From the NCBI RefSeq assembly GCF_001945365.1, contig NZ_MSTQ01000006.1:62001-126000 (forward strand): a stretch of 64,000 nt of DNA, given 5' to 3'. This DNA comes from Pseudomonas reinekei (GTDB taxonomy: Bacteria; Pseudomonadota; Gammaproteobacteria; Pseudomonadales; Pseudomonadaceae). The position numbers were made by a program, and so were the translations under genes. The notes beneath the pieces are model-generated. The model saw nothing but the letters and a program-made list of their open reading frames with translations. It had not been told where the DNA came from and searched no databases. The stretch's first letter is position 1, and each line of letters begins with the position of its first letter. Shown here in pieces: positions 24,214 to 33,667 of this stretch.

Positions 24214-25089
24214 ATGGAATCCTTGAGCCACGTAGTTCATCCTTTTAAGCAGAGCCAAACCCAAATGCTTATGCAGCTTCTGACCAGTCTCCTGCCTTCA
24301 CTCACAATCCAAAATACCAAGGTTCATCTTGCACAACACAATGGGGTTGAACACCCAATGGATGTTTACCTTGTAGGCGATTTCGACGATTGGCAGTCGT
24401 GGCAGACCCGAAGGAATTTCGAATGCGAGTACTTGATTGGTCTGGTCGAGCTACCCGGCACCAAAAAATGGTTACTGGCGGGTGTTTACGATTCACTCAA
24501 AGTCAACGAGTCGAAGGGCATTAAAGAGAATCGTGACTTTGTGTACGACTACCGCCGTGTGCCTGAATTTGTCGACCTGGAAGGTCGTTTGATACTCGAC
24601 TACACGAAGCCACGAGGGAACTACCTTTGGCTGGAGACGTGCCTGAAAAGCATGGTTGTATCCTCGATGCTGGAAAAGCCTATGACAGTGGGCAGATTTC
24701 CCGGCTTCAAGGAAGTAGATATATCCCATCGGGAACTGAGGCTGATCGTCAAGCAAGGATTGGAGTCATGGCAGACAGCGCTTTCCAGCGTAGCAGGCGT
24801 GTACCTTATATCTGACCGTACCGAAGGTGAGCATCAACTATACGTAGGTTCCGCGACCGGAACAGGCGGTTTGTGGGACCGCTGGGTTAACTACTCCAAT
24901 AGCGGGCATGGTGGGAACACCCGCATACGAGATTTGCACACTAAGCGTGGCAATGATTTCGCAGAGAATTTCAGGTTCAGCATCCTCGAAATCGCTGACA
25001 AACACACCGGGAAGGACGAAATGATGCAGAAGGAAATTCACTGGAAACGCCGCCTTCTGACCCGCGACAGCGGTTTGAACGGAAACTGA
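24214..25089 (+). CDS. GIY-YIG nuclease domain protein with unknown N-terminal domain
   Basis: 291 residues. The C-terminal third is a GIY-YIG fold: GVYLISD (GIY position) about residue 197, LYVGSATG (YIG position), GLWDRWVNY with the catalytic Arg, and KEIHWKRRLL with the Glu that binds metal. The N-terminal 190 residues (VYLVGDFDDWQSW, LIGLVELPGTKKWLLAGVYDS) resemble a substrate-recognition domain but are not recognised. A stand-alone, non-UvrC, non-intron GIY-YIG protein in a satellite suggests a restriction-type endonuclease. ATG 24214 has only a weak ribosome site; Met18 is an alternative. Confidence 0.7.
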   Translation: MESLSHVVHPFKQSQTQMLMQLLTSLLPSLTIQNTKVHLAQHNGVEHPMDVYLVGDFDDWQSWQTRRNFECEYLIGLVELPGTKKWLLAGVYDSLKVNESKGIKENRDFVYDYRRVPEFVDLEGRLILDYTKPRGNYLWLETCLKSMVVSSMLEKPMTVGRFPGFKEVDISHRELRLIVKQGLESWQTALSSVAGVYLISDRTEGEHQLYVGSATGTGGLWDRWVNYSNSGHGGNTRIRDLHTKRGNDFAENFRFSILEIADKHTGKDEMMQKEIHWKRRLLTRDSGLNGN

Positions 25090-25265
25090 AGGGGCGGGCC
25101 GATGATCCTGCTGGCATTTTGGGCAGCGAAAAAAGGGGGGGTGCCCCTTTTTCGACTTAGGAGGGGCGCTCAGTTAGAGTTCAATATGAAAAAAATAGAA
25201 AATAAAAAAGCATTAAATACTTGAGTTTGCAACCGCATTTGTTAAATACAGGGAGATAGTCAAAG

Positions 25266-28200
25266 ATGACAACAGTAGGACAGCGAGTAAAAGCGGTTCC
25301 ATCATTAAGCAAAATACTTGCCCCTGGTACTGAGGGGGGTAAAGAGTTTGGTAGGATAGTTGGATTATTACTGCTCAATGACGCGAAACGTAGGGGGGAA
25401 GAATTCAACCTGTTTGATGATGCTTCAGGAGATTTTGAAGGACTAGACGGCTTTTCACGAAAAAACCAATCTGGAAGTGCCATAGGTTATCAATATAAAT
25501 TTTTCCCATCACCTTTGAGTAGTGATCATCGCCAAGAAATTGTTAAGTCATTGGTGAGTGCTCTAGAGCGCAATGACACTCTGCATCTGGTGAAATGGGT
25601 GTTGGTAACTCCGGACGATTTTAAAAATTCAGCTCAGCGGAAGGGAGGAGGAGACGTTGAATGGTTTGAAAAATTAAAGTTGAAGTATAAGGATAAACTG
25701 GAGCTAGACCATATTGGTCATTCAAAACTTCAAGATTTGTTCCTTCAGACGCACCACTTATGTTTGTATTACTATCCTGGGCATGTAAATTCAGGTGCCG
25801 AAAGGCGAAAAACTATCCATGAGCTAAGAGCTCAGTATGATGAAAATATGCGCCGCAGATATGGGCGAATTGAATTCGTCGGCATGTCTGTATATAAAGA
25901 GGAAACATCCAGAAGAATTCCTCTTGAGGATATTTACATTCCATTGTCTTTGATCTCTGAGCGTGAGAGTGAAGAGACAGATGAAACACCGAGGATCGAC
26001 GCGCTGACACTTTTAAGTCCTGGGGCTCGATCTGTGATATTAGGTGATCCGGGGTCTGGTAAGTCTACTTTATTAGCCTTTTTAGCATTGGCAGGTATTA
26101 GTGATGGGCTACAGTCTCGGTGCGGTTATTTGGTAGATGGCAGGTTAACTATAGTCGTCACTTTACGACGCTATGCAGATGAATTGAAGATCAACAAAGA
26201 TTTATCCATTCTTGAATACGTTAGGAAGGTTGCAGAGGCCGACTTTAATTTGAGTGGTTTGACGCCGGAATTTTATGAGTATTATCTAGAGAGTGGGCAG
26301 GCAGTTATCCTTTTTGATGGGCTGGATGAGCTGCCGGGATACCACTTTAAAAATATTGTAAGGCATCGAGTTGAGTCGTTTACATCAAATTTTCCAGGTA
26401 ACACAATTATTTTATCTTCAAGGATAGTTGGTTATGAAGCTGAGTCGAGATTCGATGATTCGTATAGTCATTTTCGAGTTGCAAAGCTAAAAATTGAAGA
26501 AATTAAAAAGTTTATTAGCGACTGGTACTCTGTGAGAGTTGAAGACTCAAACGAGCGGGATCGGAACGCAAATGACTTAATAAAAGTAATCGTGTCTCCT
26601 GAAAGTGATTCAATCAGGGCTTTAGCTAGAAACCCATTGCTGCTCACAATTGTTGCCCTTGTACATAGAATTGATGCGGTGTTGCCTGATCAGCGAGTAG
26701 TACTTTATCAGAAGTGTACAGAGACCCTGTTGAATACATGGTATAAGGCAAAGCGTAATGATGAGGAAGTGGTTAAGGGGAGAATCGAGCAGCGTAATAG
26801 AGTTCGAGTTGAGTCAATTGCTTATTGGATGCATACCAAAAGCATTGGAGCACAAGGGCGTTCAGTTGCGGAGCATAAAGAGCTCTTGGTTTTCTTAACT
26901 GACCATATAAAGCAGTATGAGACTTTGAAGGATTCTGATGATCATGCCGAAGATCAAGCTGAGGCGTTTCTTTCTTTCATAAAAAATTCTGCTGGCTTAC
27001 TTGTTGAGGCCGGTGATGGACTATATAGCTTTATTCACCTTACTTTTCAAGAATACCTGTGTGCAACATATCTTTTGGCCTTCGGAGAGACTAGAGGAGC
27101 TCAGTCGATTTGGGATGAATTGCATGGTGCATTGCAAAATCCACGATGGAGGGAAGTAGTTCGATTATTAGTTGCAAGCCTAAAGTCCTCTTCTGGCAAG
27201 TCATTTTTTATTGATAAGCTATTAGATGAGCCTAGCACAGCTAACCCGAGGGATACGGCGCTGTTGCTTACTGGACTTCTAAGAGACTCTATTGAAGCCG
27301 CAGAGCTTCGTGCTGAGGATATATTTGTCGTGACCCATAATGCTCTCGCCTCATGTGAGGGTATAGAAGATTTTGTAGATTTAAAACAGTCTATTGAAGG
27401 GCTTGTTCAAAAAGATGCTGTTAATCTCGCGCACGCATTGTCTGCATTCAATTCGTTATTTGAAAATGCTTCTAGCTACAAAATTCTGAGGCTGGCGTTA
27501 ATTAACTATTCGTTGGGTTATCCGGCCTTGGAAGAAAGCTGTTCCATTCGTGATGTTTCTTTGTCGGCAGCTAGCAGTCTTGTACTTAATTCATTGGTTT
27601 TATCAAAGCCAAGCATGAGAGTTGAAGAGTGTTCATTAAATAAGTTGAAGTATGTCTACAGTAAGTGGGCTACCAAAAATGCTGAGGCAAACGCGGCATC
27701 TACTGTGGGGCTTGGCGTTTTGATGCTCCTTGATCCATCTAATCAGGCGGAAAAACTATTTGAGCGGGAACTGTTTCTCATGTTCTCCAAAAATTTTGGC
27801 CCACATCATGATCATGGTTTACACCTTGTGGCAATCGCTAGCGCGTCGACTGCTATGCATCCTGCGATGGCCACAGCATTAAACAATTCTCTTCGTGGCT
27901 CTAAACATACTACCAAAAGGCAAGTAAGGTCGTTTTTGGAACTAGCCATAAAAATATGGCTTACTGATAACTTAGCGCGACCAACAAGTGTGGCAAAGTT
28001 TTTTAATGCTTTAGATCATAGTAAAGCTTCGCAAAAATCAGGGATGATGGTCGATGATGAACGGAAAGTTGTGCGTCCAGGTCGGAGTACATTTTTCCCT
28101 ATAGCAGATTTAAGAGGAGCACTCGTAGGATTTAATGGTTCGCGCAATGAGTCTTATTGGGAGGGGCTCAGAAAAACGGATGTTTTTTCACATTACATAA

Positions 28201-28706
28201 CACCATCTTTAGAGGTTGCTCTTGATGAAACTTTTGATTTTCATTGGAGCGAAGCTTTTAAGGGGTCACTGAAGTCATCTTTGCCAATGAGTTTTAAGAA
28301 GTATTTTGATCCTGATGAGTGGGCAGCTTTAGAGTCTAGGATTAAAAGTGCCGCCTATACCGCTGATGATGTAAATTTCGCTGCGTGGCTAATATTGTTT
28401 GATGTATGGGTATACCTACGCAAAGGCTATAGTGAGGAAAGTAAGTCTCCGATTTCAGATTTGATTTCCGTCGCACGTCAATCAGATGAGCCTAAAATAA
28501 AGCTAGCAATCGTGCTGCGCGGCTGTTTTCTTAATGGGGTAGAATCTGCTGGGGAACTTTCAAAGTTGCTGGCTTCTGACGAACGAGTGATGGAGATTTT
28601 AGCAAAATCGGGGTGGCCTCTCGAAGATGAAATTGTCAAAGCGAAGACCAGAAAGATAGATTTTTTACATGAGAATGAAATGGAGATTGATGTTCTCGAA
28701 AATTAG
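25266..28706 (+). CDS. Bacterial NACHT NTPase with N-terminal nuclease-like domain (candidate antiphage protein)
   Basis: 1146 residues. The N-terminus (GTEGGKEFGRIVGLLLLNDA, then DFEGLDGF and IGYQYKFF with a Q-x-K) looks like an Mrr/PD-(D/E)xK-type effector domain. The NACHT core has Walker A GDPGSGKST (260-268), Walker B VILFDGLDELP (347-357), and downstream SSR and ARNPLLLTI motifs typical of NACHT. The last 500 or so residues are helical-repeat-like and would be the sensor. Architecture and satellite context match bacterial NACHT (bNACHT/Avs-like STAND) defence proteins, which oligomerise on phage triggers. AT-rich; preceded by a GGGAGAT. The trigger and the actual effector chemistry are unknown. 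Confidence 0.82.
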   Translation: MTTVGQRVKAVPSLSKILAPGTEGGKEFGRIVGLLLLNDAKRRGEEFNLFDDASGDFEGLDGFSRKNQSGSAIGYQYKFFPSPLSSDHRQEIVKSLVSALERNDTLHLVKWVLVTPDDFKNSAQRKGGGDVEWFEKLKLKYKDKLELDHIGHSKLQDLFLQTHHLCLYYYPGHVNSGAERRKTIHELRAQYDENMRRRYGRIEFVGMSVYKEETSRRIPLEDIYIPLSLISERESEETDETPRIDALTLLSPGARSVILGDPGSGKSTLLAFLALAGISDGLQSRCGYLVDGRLTIVVTLRRYADELKINKDLSILEYVRKVAEADFNLSGLTPEFYEYYLESGQAVILFDGLDELPGYHFKNIVRHRVESFTSNFPGNTIILSSRIVGYEAESRFDDSYSHFRVAKLKIEEIKKFISDWYSVRVEDSNERDRNANDLIKVIVSPESDSIRALARNPLLLTIVALVHRIDAVLPDQRVVLYQKCTETLLNTWYKAKRNDEEVVKGRIEQRNRVRVESIAYWMHTKSIGAQGRSVAEHKELLVFLTDHIKQYETLKDSDDHAEDQAEAFLSFIKNSAGLLVEAGDGLYSFIHLTFQEYLCATYLLAFGETRGAQSIWDELHGALQNPRWREVVRLLVASLKSSSGKSFFIDKLLDEPSTANPRDTALLLTGLLRDSIEAAELRAEDIFVVTHNALASCEGIEDFVDLKQSIEGLVQKDAVNLAHALSAFNSLFENASSYKILRLALINYSLGYPALEESCSIRDVSLSAASSLVLNSLVLSKPSMRVEECSLNKLKYVYSKWATKNAEANAASTVGLGVLMLLDPSNQAEKLFERELFLMFSKNFGPHHDHGLHLVAIASASTAMHPAMATALNNSLRGSKHTTKRQVRSFLELAIKIWLTDNLARPTSVAKFFNALDHSKASQKSGMMVDDERKVVRPGRSTFFPIADLRGALVGFNGSRNESYWEGLRKTDVFSHYITPSLEVALDETFDFHWSEAFKGSLKSSLPMSFKKYFDPDEWAALESRIKSAAYTADDVNFAAWLILFDVWVYLRKGYSEESKSPISDLISVARQSDEPKIKLAIVLRGCFLNGVESAGELSKLLASDERVMEILAKSGWPLEDEIVKAKTRKIDFLHENEMEIDVLEN

Positions 28707-28713
28707 TATTGAT

Positions 28714-28747
28714 CCAAGCTAGCATGTATTGTTAGCTTGGTTTTTTT
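28714..28747 (+). terminator. Terminator after the NACHT gene
   Basis: CCAAGCTAGC...GTTAGCTTGG stem followed by seven T, 8 bases after the NACHT stop codon. Confidence 0.85.
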
Positions 28748-29037
28748 GTGCTTCGTTAGCTGGAGGAGATTCAAATGAAACGCGAAGCGCCAGCTAAAGG
28801 CTAGCGATCACTCGGTGTATACTTGACGGTTTTATTGAGCCGTATCTACTGTGTACTAGAACTGTGTTGGTAGGGATATTGACCAGGGCAGTTTCTGGGG
28901 TCGCACCGAGAAGACTAGGAGGGCCAGGTGTTGCCAGTGTATTGATGGATTGCAAGGCTCCACGAATCTCGCTTCTTCATAATGATCAATCTGCCGTGCC
29001 TGTAAATTTTTAATACAATGGAAGCTATCGCTTTTTC
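28748..29037. other. Gap between the NACHT gene and the minus-strand satellite operon
   Basis: About 290 bases without a supported gene. A 61-codon minus-strand frame (28856-29041) begins with an ATGA overlap at the stop of the 62-residue gene, but its composition (many His, Trp, Cys) does not look like a selected protein. Confidence 0.5.
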
Positions 29038-29226
29038 TCATCTCCGCTGTTTCAATTTTTGCTCGATTAGCCTCATTTCTGCCTTGATCGCAGCGATGGT
29101 GAGCCTCTGCATCGCTGTGCTTTTCCCGACTTTGGTATCCATGATCTTGAGTAGGGCAGTAAGGTGAGCTTTTCTCGCTATAGACGTTTCGGATATGGGC
29201 GAGCTGTTTTGTGTCGCTGCGTTCAT
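29038..29226 (-). CDS. Small basic helical protein (62 aa)
   Basis: MNAATQNSSPISETSIARKA..., Lys/Arg-rich helices (MDTKVGKSTAMQRL; AEMRLIEQKLKQRR). AGGAT lies upstream of the ATG. Last gene of the minus-strand satellite operon, 64 bases after the coiled-coil gene. Could be a nucleic-acid-binding accessory protein; not recognised. Confidence 0.5.
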   Translation of the reverse strand: MNAATQNSSPISETSIARKAHLTALLKIMDTKVGKSTAMQRLTIAAIKAEMRLIEQKLKQRR

Positions 29227-29290
29227 TGCTTCGATCCTTGGCGTGATTTAAACAGCCCGCGAAAGCAGGCTGTTTCAGGTGTGTCGGCAG

Positions 29291-30133
29291 TTACATCGAA
29301 AGCAAATCTCGCGTGCGATGTTGGCTTCCCCGATCTGCGAGATCGCTCCACCTCCAACTGCCAGAGTTTTCACCTTGTTGAGGAATATCGAGCTTGAAGA
29401 GTGATACTGGATCCCGGTTGATCATGCGGGAAGCAGCGTAAAGCTTTCCGCCCACGTCGAGCAGCGCTTTGGCCGCTTCATTCCACTGTTCCTCCAAAAC
29501 GTCATGAGCGAGGTGTAAGGCCTTTTTCTCGATCTTTTGTTGCTCTTTCTGAGCCTCGGTGATGTGTCGATCAATGGTGATCAGCTCCTGCTCCAGGGCA
29601 GTGATGATCAGGTGTTGACGACGATGTTGTTCGGTCGCGGCAGTGAGGTTTTTTGCCGCTTTCTGTGCGTCACTGTTGGCAGCTTTTTCGCCCTCCACAT
29701 CGCCCCATGCCACAGCCTGCGCGTAAGCGGTAGCCGCGAGGGTCTCCGCTTGGCGTGCACTGGCTATTTCCTCTTGCGCTTGCTGACGCACTTCCTCCAA
29801 GCGAGTACTGAGGCTTTGCCGTTTTTCATTGAGTTCGATCTCATCCGCCGCCCAGTTCGCCATGCTGGCAATGAAGTCCGCCATCAGGACGTCGCAATTG
29901 GCAAGGTCCTCACGGCGACGGATCTTCCGATCTAAAAGTTCAGCGTTGAACGTGCGCGAATCAAAAACCCTTTTTAGCTCGTTGTACTTGTTTTGCAGCT
30001 CGCGTTTCCGGTCCGGTTCGATGGGGTCTTCACTTTCCAGCACGACCTCAAGTGGCAGAAGTTCGGCGCGCAGTGGTTCTGCCTCGCTCAGCAATTGATC
30101 GCGACGGTCTTTCAGTTCCTGAATCTCGTTCAT
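29291..30133 (-). CDS. Coiled-coil protein of the satellite replication module (280 aa)
   Basis: MNEIQELKDRRDQLLSEAEP..., heptad-rich over most of its length (about residues 5-220), highly charged, no signal peptide or membrane helix. The C-terminus is more globular (YAASRMINRDPVSLFKLDIP). It follows the primase-helicase gene by 92 bases on the same strand. Probably a structural or DNA-transaction accessory protein; function unknown. Confidence 0.65.
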   Translation of the reverse strand: MNEIQELKDRRDQLLSEAEPLRAELLPLEVVLESEDPIEPDRKRELQNKYNELKRVFDSRTFNAELLDRKIRRREDLANCDVLMADFIASMANWAADEIELNEKRQSLSTRLEEVRQQAQEEIASARQAETLAATAYAQAVAWGDVEGEKAANSDAQKAAKNLTAATEQHRRQHLIITALEQELITIDRHITEAQKEQQKIEKKALHLAHDVLEEQWNEAAKALLDVGGKLYAASRMINRDPVSLFKLDIPQQGENSGSWRWSDLADRGSQHRTRDLLSM

Positions 30134-30225
30134 TTGTCTTATCTCTCTTCAATTCGATTATGGGTTGGTTGAGCGGCTGGCGAGGCCGGAATGAGCCGGC
30201 GCTACCTCAGTCAGTAGGCTGGCCG

Positions 30226-33120
30226 TCAGGCGGCCTGAGCCTCGCTTTCATCCGTACCCGGCACGGTCTTCACCACATAGCAACGCTGTGTGCCCATCCC
30301 GGGTAAACGGATGGAGCAGGAGGCTTTGCCGTTGGGACCTGGTTCAAGGACGCCACGGCGGATCAGCTCCTTGTTCACGGCATTGAGGTTCATGCCCTTG
30401 AACACTTCGGAGCGCCAAGCTTCGGGCAACACGTAGTAGGTGTTGGTGGTGTGCAATGCATCGCCCAAGCCGTGCTCCAGCGACTTGCGAAAACCCAGGC
30501 GGTCGATGGTGCGCGGGCCGTGCTCATCGATCTTCGCGGCCGCGGACTCCCAACGCGTAAAGCGACTCTCACCGAAACGCTCGATGACTTGGCGCAACCG
30601 TGCCAGGATCGCGTCCCCTTCGAGATTTCCGGCGCCGCCGCGCTCATTCAGCCAGGCACTCAGGCACACACGAGCGGCAGTGGTGGCGGTGCCGTCTGGC
30701 CAGCCAGTGATACCCATAGCGGTGGCCAGCTCGCCTGCTGCGGCAGCCAGACCAAAGCGGGCCGCCGCACGATGCGCCTGACCGCTGGCCGAAGCAGGAA
30801 GTGCCTTGGCAATGAAGCCTTCCAAGGTGTGGCGCAGAATCGATGACCAACCATGCAGTTTGCCGGGCTCACAAAGGGCCGACAGGAAGGCGGTGAGTGG
30901 TGTGCCGTAGTACTTGGCTACCCGTGCCTTGAGCGCATCGGAGAGGGCCGCCGCATCATCAAAACCGTTCAGTACATCAAACATGCCAAGGCCTTTGCTG
31001 GCGTCCGCTGGCACGGCAAGCATCCGCACCTCCATGCCGGCTTTCAGCTCCTTGTTGGCTTCGGCCATGTGCTGCGCCAAGGTCTTTTCGCCGGTCGAAA
31101 GAAACAGCAAGCGCCACTCCTGCACCTGCCGGCCCGCTTGTCCTCGATCATTGGCGCGAGCTTTCCCGGTGCCATTGCCGAGCATGTATACCGTTTCACC
31201 AATGATGCGCGGGTCGCACATGCCGATTTCATCCAGCACTAGGAGACCGTCCGAATGCGCGGCGGCGATGGATTCCAGCGCGTTATCCGTCGAGCGCCAT
31301 GAGCGCACCAGCCGCGGCCCGCCGTAAATCGAGGCGGCCACTTGCAGGTGGGTGGTCTTACCGCCCGAGCTGTCGCCATAGAGGTGAAAGCCGCCGGACT
31401 CGTGGCCTAGCATGTGCAGCAGTGGGCCGGCGAACGCCACGCTGGCCACAAACGCCAAGCGGTGATTACCGATGCATAGGGCGCCGATCTGTTCTTGCCA
31501 CTGCTCCAGAGTGCCGGCTTCGCTGATGGGCGGCAGCTGCGCGCCGGCCTCATAGAAGTGCAGGTGTTCGGCGTGTGAGCCGACCTGCTGTTCGGGCAGC
31601 AAGAAGGCGCTGTCATGCCAGCCCAAACGGGTGACCAGTCGTGCGCGTTGCGCGCTGTCGAAGCCGCCGAGATAACTCTGCAGGTCGTTGCGGGCATTGC
31701 GCCCGGATCGACTGCCGGCCAGACGCAGACCCATGTCCACCAATGGGCCTAGCACGTCTTTGCCGAAGTCGCCGGTCATGGTCCGCGCCGGAATGTTCCA
31801 GCGCTTCTTTGCACCGTCCGGATCGTCAAACTCGACCAGCAAACCCCAGTTATGGCCCTGGGCATCACGAGTGCGCGCCAGGATCTCCAGTGGCGAGCAC
31901 ACGGGGCGCGCCTCGCCATCGTCACCGGAATAAAACACCCCGTCCGGCGTCAGTCGGAAGCCGCCGGGCAGCAAATCGTTTTTAGGTTTTGCGGCACGCT
32001 TGGTCGTTGGCTTGGCTTTGGCTTCAGGTGGCTCGGCCGGGGCTTTCTCCGGCGAAACACCGAACAGTTCACCGCTGCGTTCCAACTCGGCGATGTGCGC
32101 TGCCGTCCAGCCTTTGGCCTGGGCATCGGCCGCGTCGTCGCCCTTATCCCATTGACCCTCCTTCGTGAAAATCGGTTGATTGTTCTTGAGGGTGGGCTTG
32201 CGTTTGAAAACATCCAATGCGATCGCGCGCAACGACGCTACACCGATCTGTTGCAGGTGTTTGGCGACGGCATCCATGCAGCTTGTGCCGCTGGTATCGT
32301 TGTCTGGCCACAACACCACGGAACGACCTTTGAGCGGCGTCAGGTCAGCTTTGTGCCAAGAGTTCGAGCCGTTCGGCCAGCACGTGGCCACGTAGTCGGG
32401 CAGCAGATCCGTCGCAGCGTCGGCGGCCTTTTCGCCTTCGCACAGAATGACCGGAGCCTCTGCGCGTTGCGCCAGTTCATCCAGGCGCAGCAGGGGACGC
32501 GGCTCCGGCAGACCTTGCCAACGCCATTGCTGCGTTTGACCGTCGGCCCGTTGGCACCAGGTCAACGGCGCAAACACTTTACGTGATTTGCCGTCTTCAT
32601 CCGGGCCCAACTCGAAGCGATAGAGCGCCATCACCGGGTGGCCCTGAGCATCGCGATACATCCAGACTTTGGACGGCGCGCCGTGTTGCCGATGCTTGGA
32701 CGGGCACTTGCTCATGGCCTCGGCCGGGATCGGCTGAATGGCCAGCCATTCCGGAGTTTGGCTTTTGCTGGGGCTCGATTTCGATTGAGTCGCCCCAGCG
32801 GTAACGTGCAGCAGATCCGCCAGTTTGTTGCAGGCTTCGACGTCGGTGCCGCCCTCCAGATAGCGCACCAGATCGATCAGGTCGCCACCTTTGTCGCCGG
32901 TCGCAAAATCCGCCCACGTGCCCTTGCTCAAGTTGACCTTGAGCGAGCCGGCGCGCTTGTCGGCGCGGGTTGGATTCGGAGCGGTGTATTCCTTACCGCC
33001 ATCCACACGCTTGCCGTTGGGCAGCCAGTGCGACAGGACGCGATCGACGTCTTTTAGTGCGGCGTTTTTTACGTCGGCGAAGCTAGGCCGTTTTGCAGTG
33101 CTAGTCGGGCGTTGGCTCAT
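30226..33120 (-). CDS. P4-alpha-like primase-helicase (TOPRIM plus DUF927)
   Basis: 964 residues. The N-terminus (to about residue 110) carries KRVDGGKEYTAPNPTRADKR and WADFATGDKGGDLIDLVRYL, as in phage/plasmid primases. A TOPRIM domain follows (PVILCEGEKAADAATDLL; VVLWPDNDTSG). The DUF927 helicase domain spans about 400-700 with Walker A GDSSGGKTTH and Walker B LLVLDEIG. The C-terminal 250 residues would be the origin-binding part. It should start replication of the excised element at its iteron origin. The order TOPRIM then DUF927 differs from classic P4 alpha but serves the same job. Overlaps the next upstream gene by 4 bases. Confidence 0.88.
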   Translation of the reverse strand: MSQRPTSTAKRPSFADVKNAALKDVDRVLSHWLPNGKRVDGGKEYTAPNPTRADKRAGSLKVNLSKGTWADFATGDKGGDLIDLVRYLEGGTDVEACNKLADLLHVTAGATQSKSSPSKSQTPEWLAIQPIPAEAMSKCPSKHRQHGAPSKVWMYRDAQGHPVMALYRFELGPDEDGKSRKVFAPLTWCQRADGQTQQWRWQGLPEPRPLLRLDELAQRAEAPVILCEGEKAADAATDLLPDYVATCWPNGSNSWHKADLTPLKGRSVVLWPDNDTSGTSCMDAVAKHLQQIGVASLRAIALDVFKRKPTLKNNQPIFTKEGQWDKGDDAADAQAKGWTAAHIAELERSGELFGVSPEKAPAEPPEAKAKPTTKRAAKPKNDLLPGGFRLTPDGVFYSGDDGEARPVCSPLEILARTRDAQGHNWGLLVEFDDPDGAKKRWNIPARTMTGDFGKDVLGPLVDMGLRLAGSRSGRNARNDLQSYLGGFDSAQRARLVTRLGWHDSAFLLPEQQVGSHAEHLHFYEAGAQLPPISEAGTLEQWQEQIGALCIGNHRLAFVASVAFAGPLLHMLGHESGGFHLYGDSSGGKTTHLQVAASIYGGPRLVRSWRSTDNALESIAAAHSDGLLVLDEIGMCDPRIIGETVYMLGNGTGKARANDRGQAGRQVQEWRLLFLSTGEKTLAQHMAEANKELKAGMEVRMLAVPADASKGLGMFDVLNGFDDAAALSDALKARVAKYYGTPLTAFLSALCEPGKLHGWSSILRHTLEGFIAKALPASASGQAHRAAARFGLAAAAGELATAMGITGWPDGTATTAARVCLSAWLNERGGAGNLEGDAILARLRQVIERFGESRFTRWESAAAKIDEHGPRTIDRLGFRKSLEHGLGDALHTTNTYYVLPEAWRSEVFKGMNLNAVNKELIRRGVLEPGPNGKASCSIRLPGMGTQRCYVVKTVPGTDESEAQAA

Positions 33121-33389
33121 GTGTCTGCCCTCGATAGGAACAGGGCATCGCTGATGTCATCAATCAAGGCTTTGGCCATCTCGCCCAGGTACACCGCAGG
33201 CCAGCTGAAGCGTTCTCCCTTATCGCTCATGGCAGCGTCGAAACTTAGTTCATTGGCGTAGTGCTGCAGCAACGAAGCCATCTCCAACGCTTCCTCGACT
33301 GGAACACCGGCATTCACTCGAAAGAGTTTCAAGTTAGTAGCGTTGACGCGCGAAAAAGTGGCGTTCCCCAGCGTGATGGAAGTGCTCAT
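33117..33389 (-). CDS. DUF3077-family protein (90 aa)
   Basis: MSTSITLGNATFSRVNATNL... with LFRVNAGVPVEEALEMASLL followed by a Leu/Ala helix, the same pattern as the proteins at 15309 and 33386. Overlaps the primase start and the preceding gene stop by 4 bases each. Function unknown; small accessory of Pseudomonas P4-like elements. Confidence 0.7.
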   Translation of the reverse strand: MSTSITLGNATFSRVNATNLKLFRVNAGVPVEEALEMASLLQHYANELSFDAAMSDKGERFSWPAVYLGEMAKALIDDISDALFLSRADT

Positions 33390-33667
33390 AGCACACCGCC
33401 TTTCTGCGCTGCAGGAATCGAGGTGGTGTCACCGTGCAAGGCAAGGGTTTTGATCAGCCCGAGGGTGCCGCGTACATCCCAAATGACGGCGGCGATGACA
33501 TGGTTGGCTAGGCGCGATTCGCCTTCAAAGTGGTCTTCAAGCAGGGTCAGCACCGAATCGGCACGAGCGATTGCGCAGGTGATGGCGTCAATGGGAACAC
33601 CAGCTTCTACTCTTGAATCTACGCAGAGCAGGTCTTCGGGCAGGGAAAAATACATGGCGTCGTTCAT
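33386..33667 (-). CDS. DUF3077-like protein (93 aa)
   Basis: MNDAMYFSLPEDLLCVDSRV..., with the RVEAGVPIDAITCAIARADS helix pattern of DUF3077 members and a second helical half. The ATG overlaps the stop of the 52-residue gene upstream (ATGA), and its own stop overlaps the next ATG. It lies in the same frame as the ash-like frame starting at 34150, so a longer fusion reading is possible. Confidence 0.65.
   Translation of the reverse strand: MNDAMYFSLPEDLLCVDSRVEAGVPIDAITCAIARADSVLTLLEDHFEGESRLANHVIAAVIWDVRGTLGLIKTLALHGDTTSIPAAQKGGVL

Noticed and set aside
28856..29041. 61-codon frame overlapping the stop of the 62-residue satellite gene
   Set aside because: ATGA overlap is tempting, but the composition is atypical and nothing supports it.
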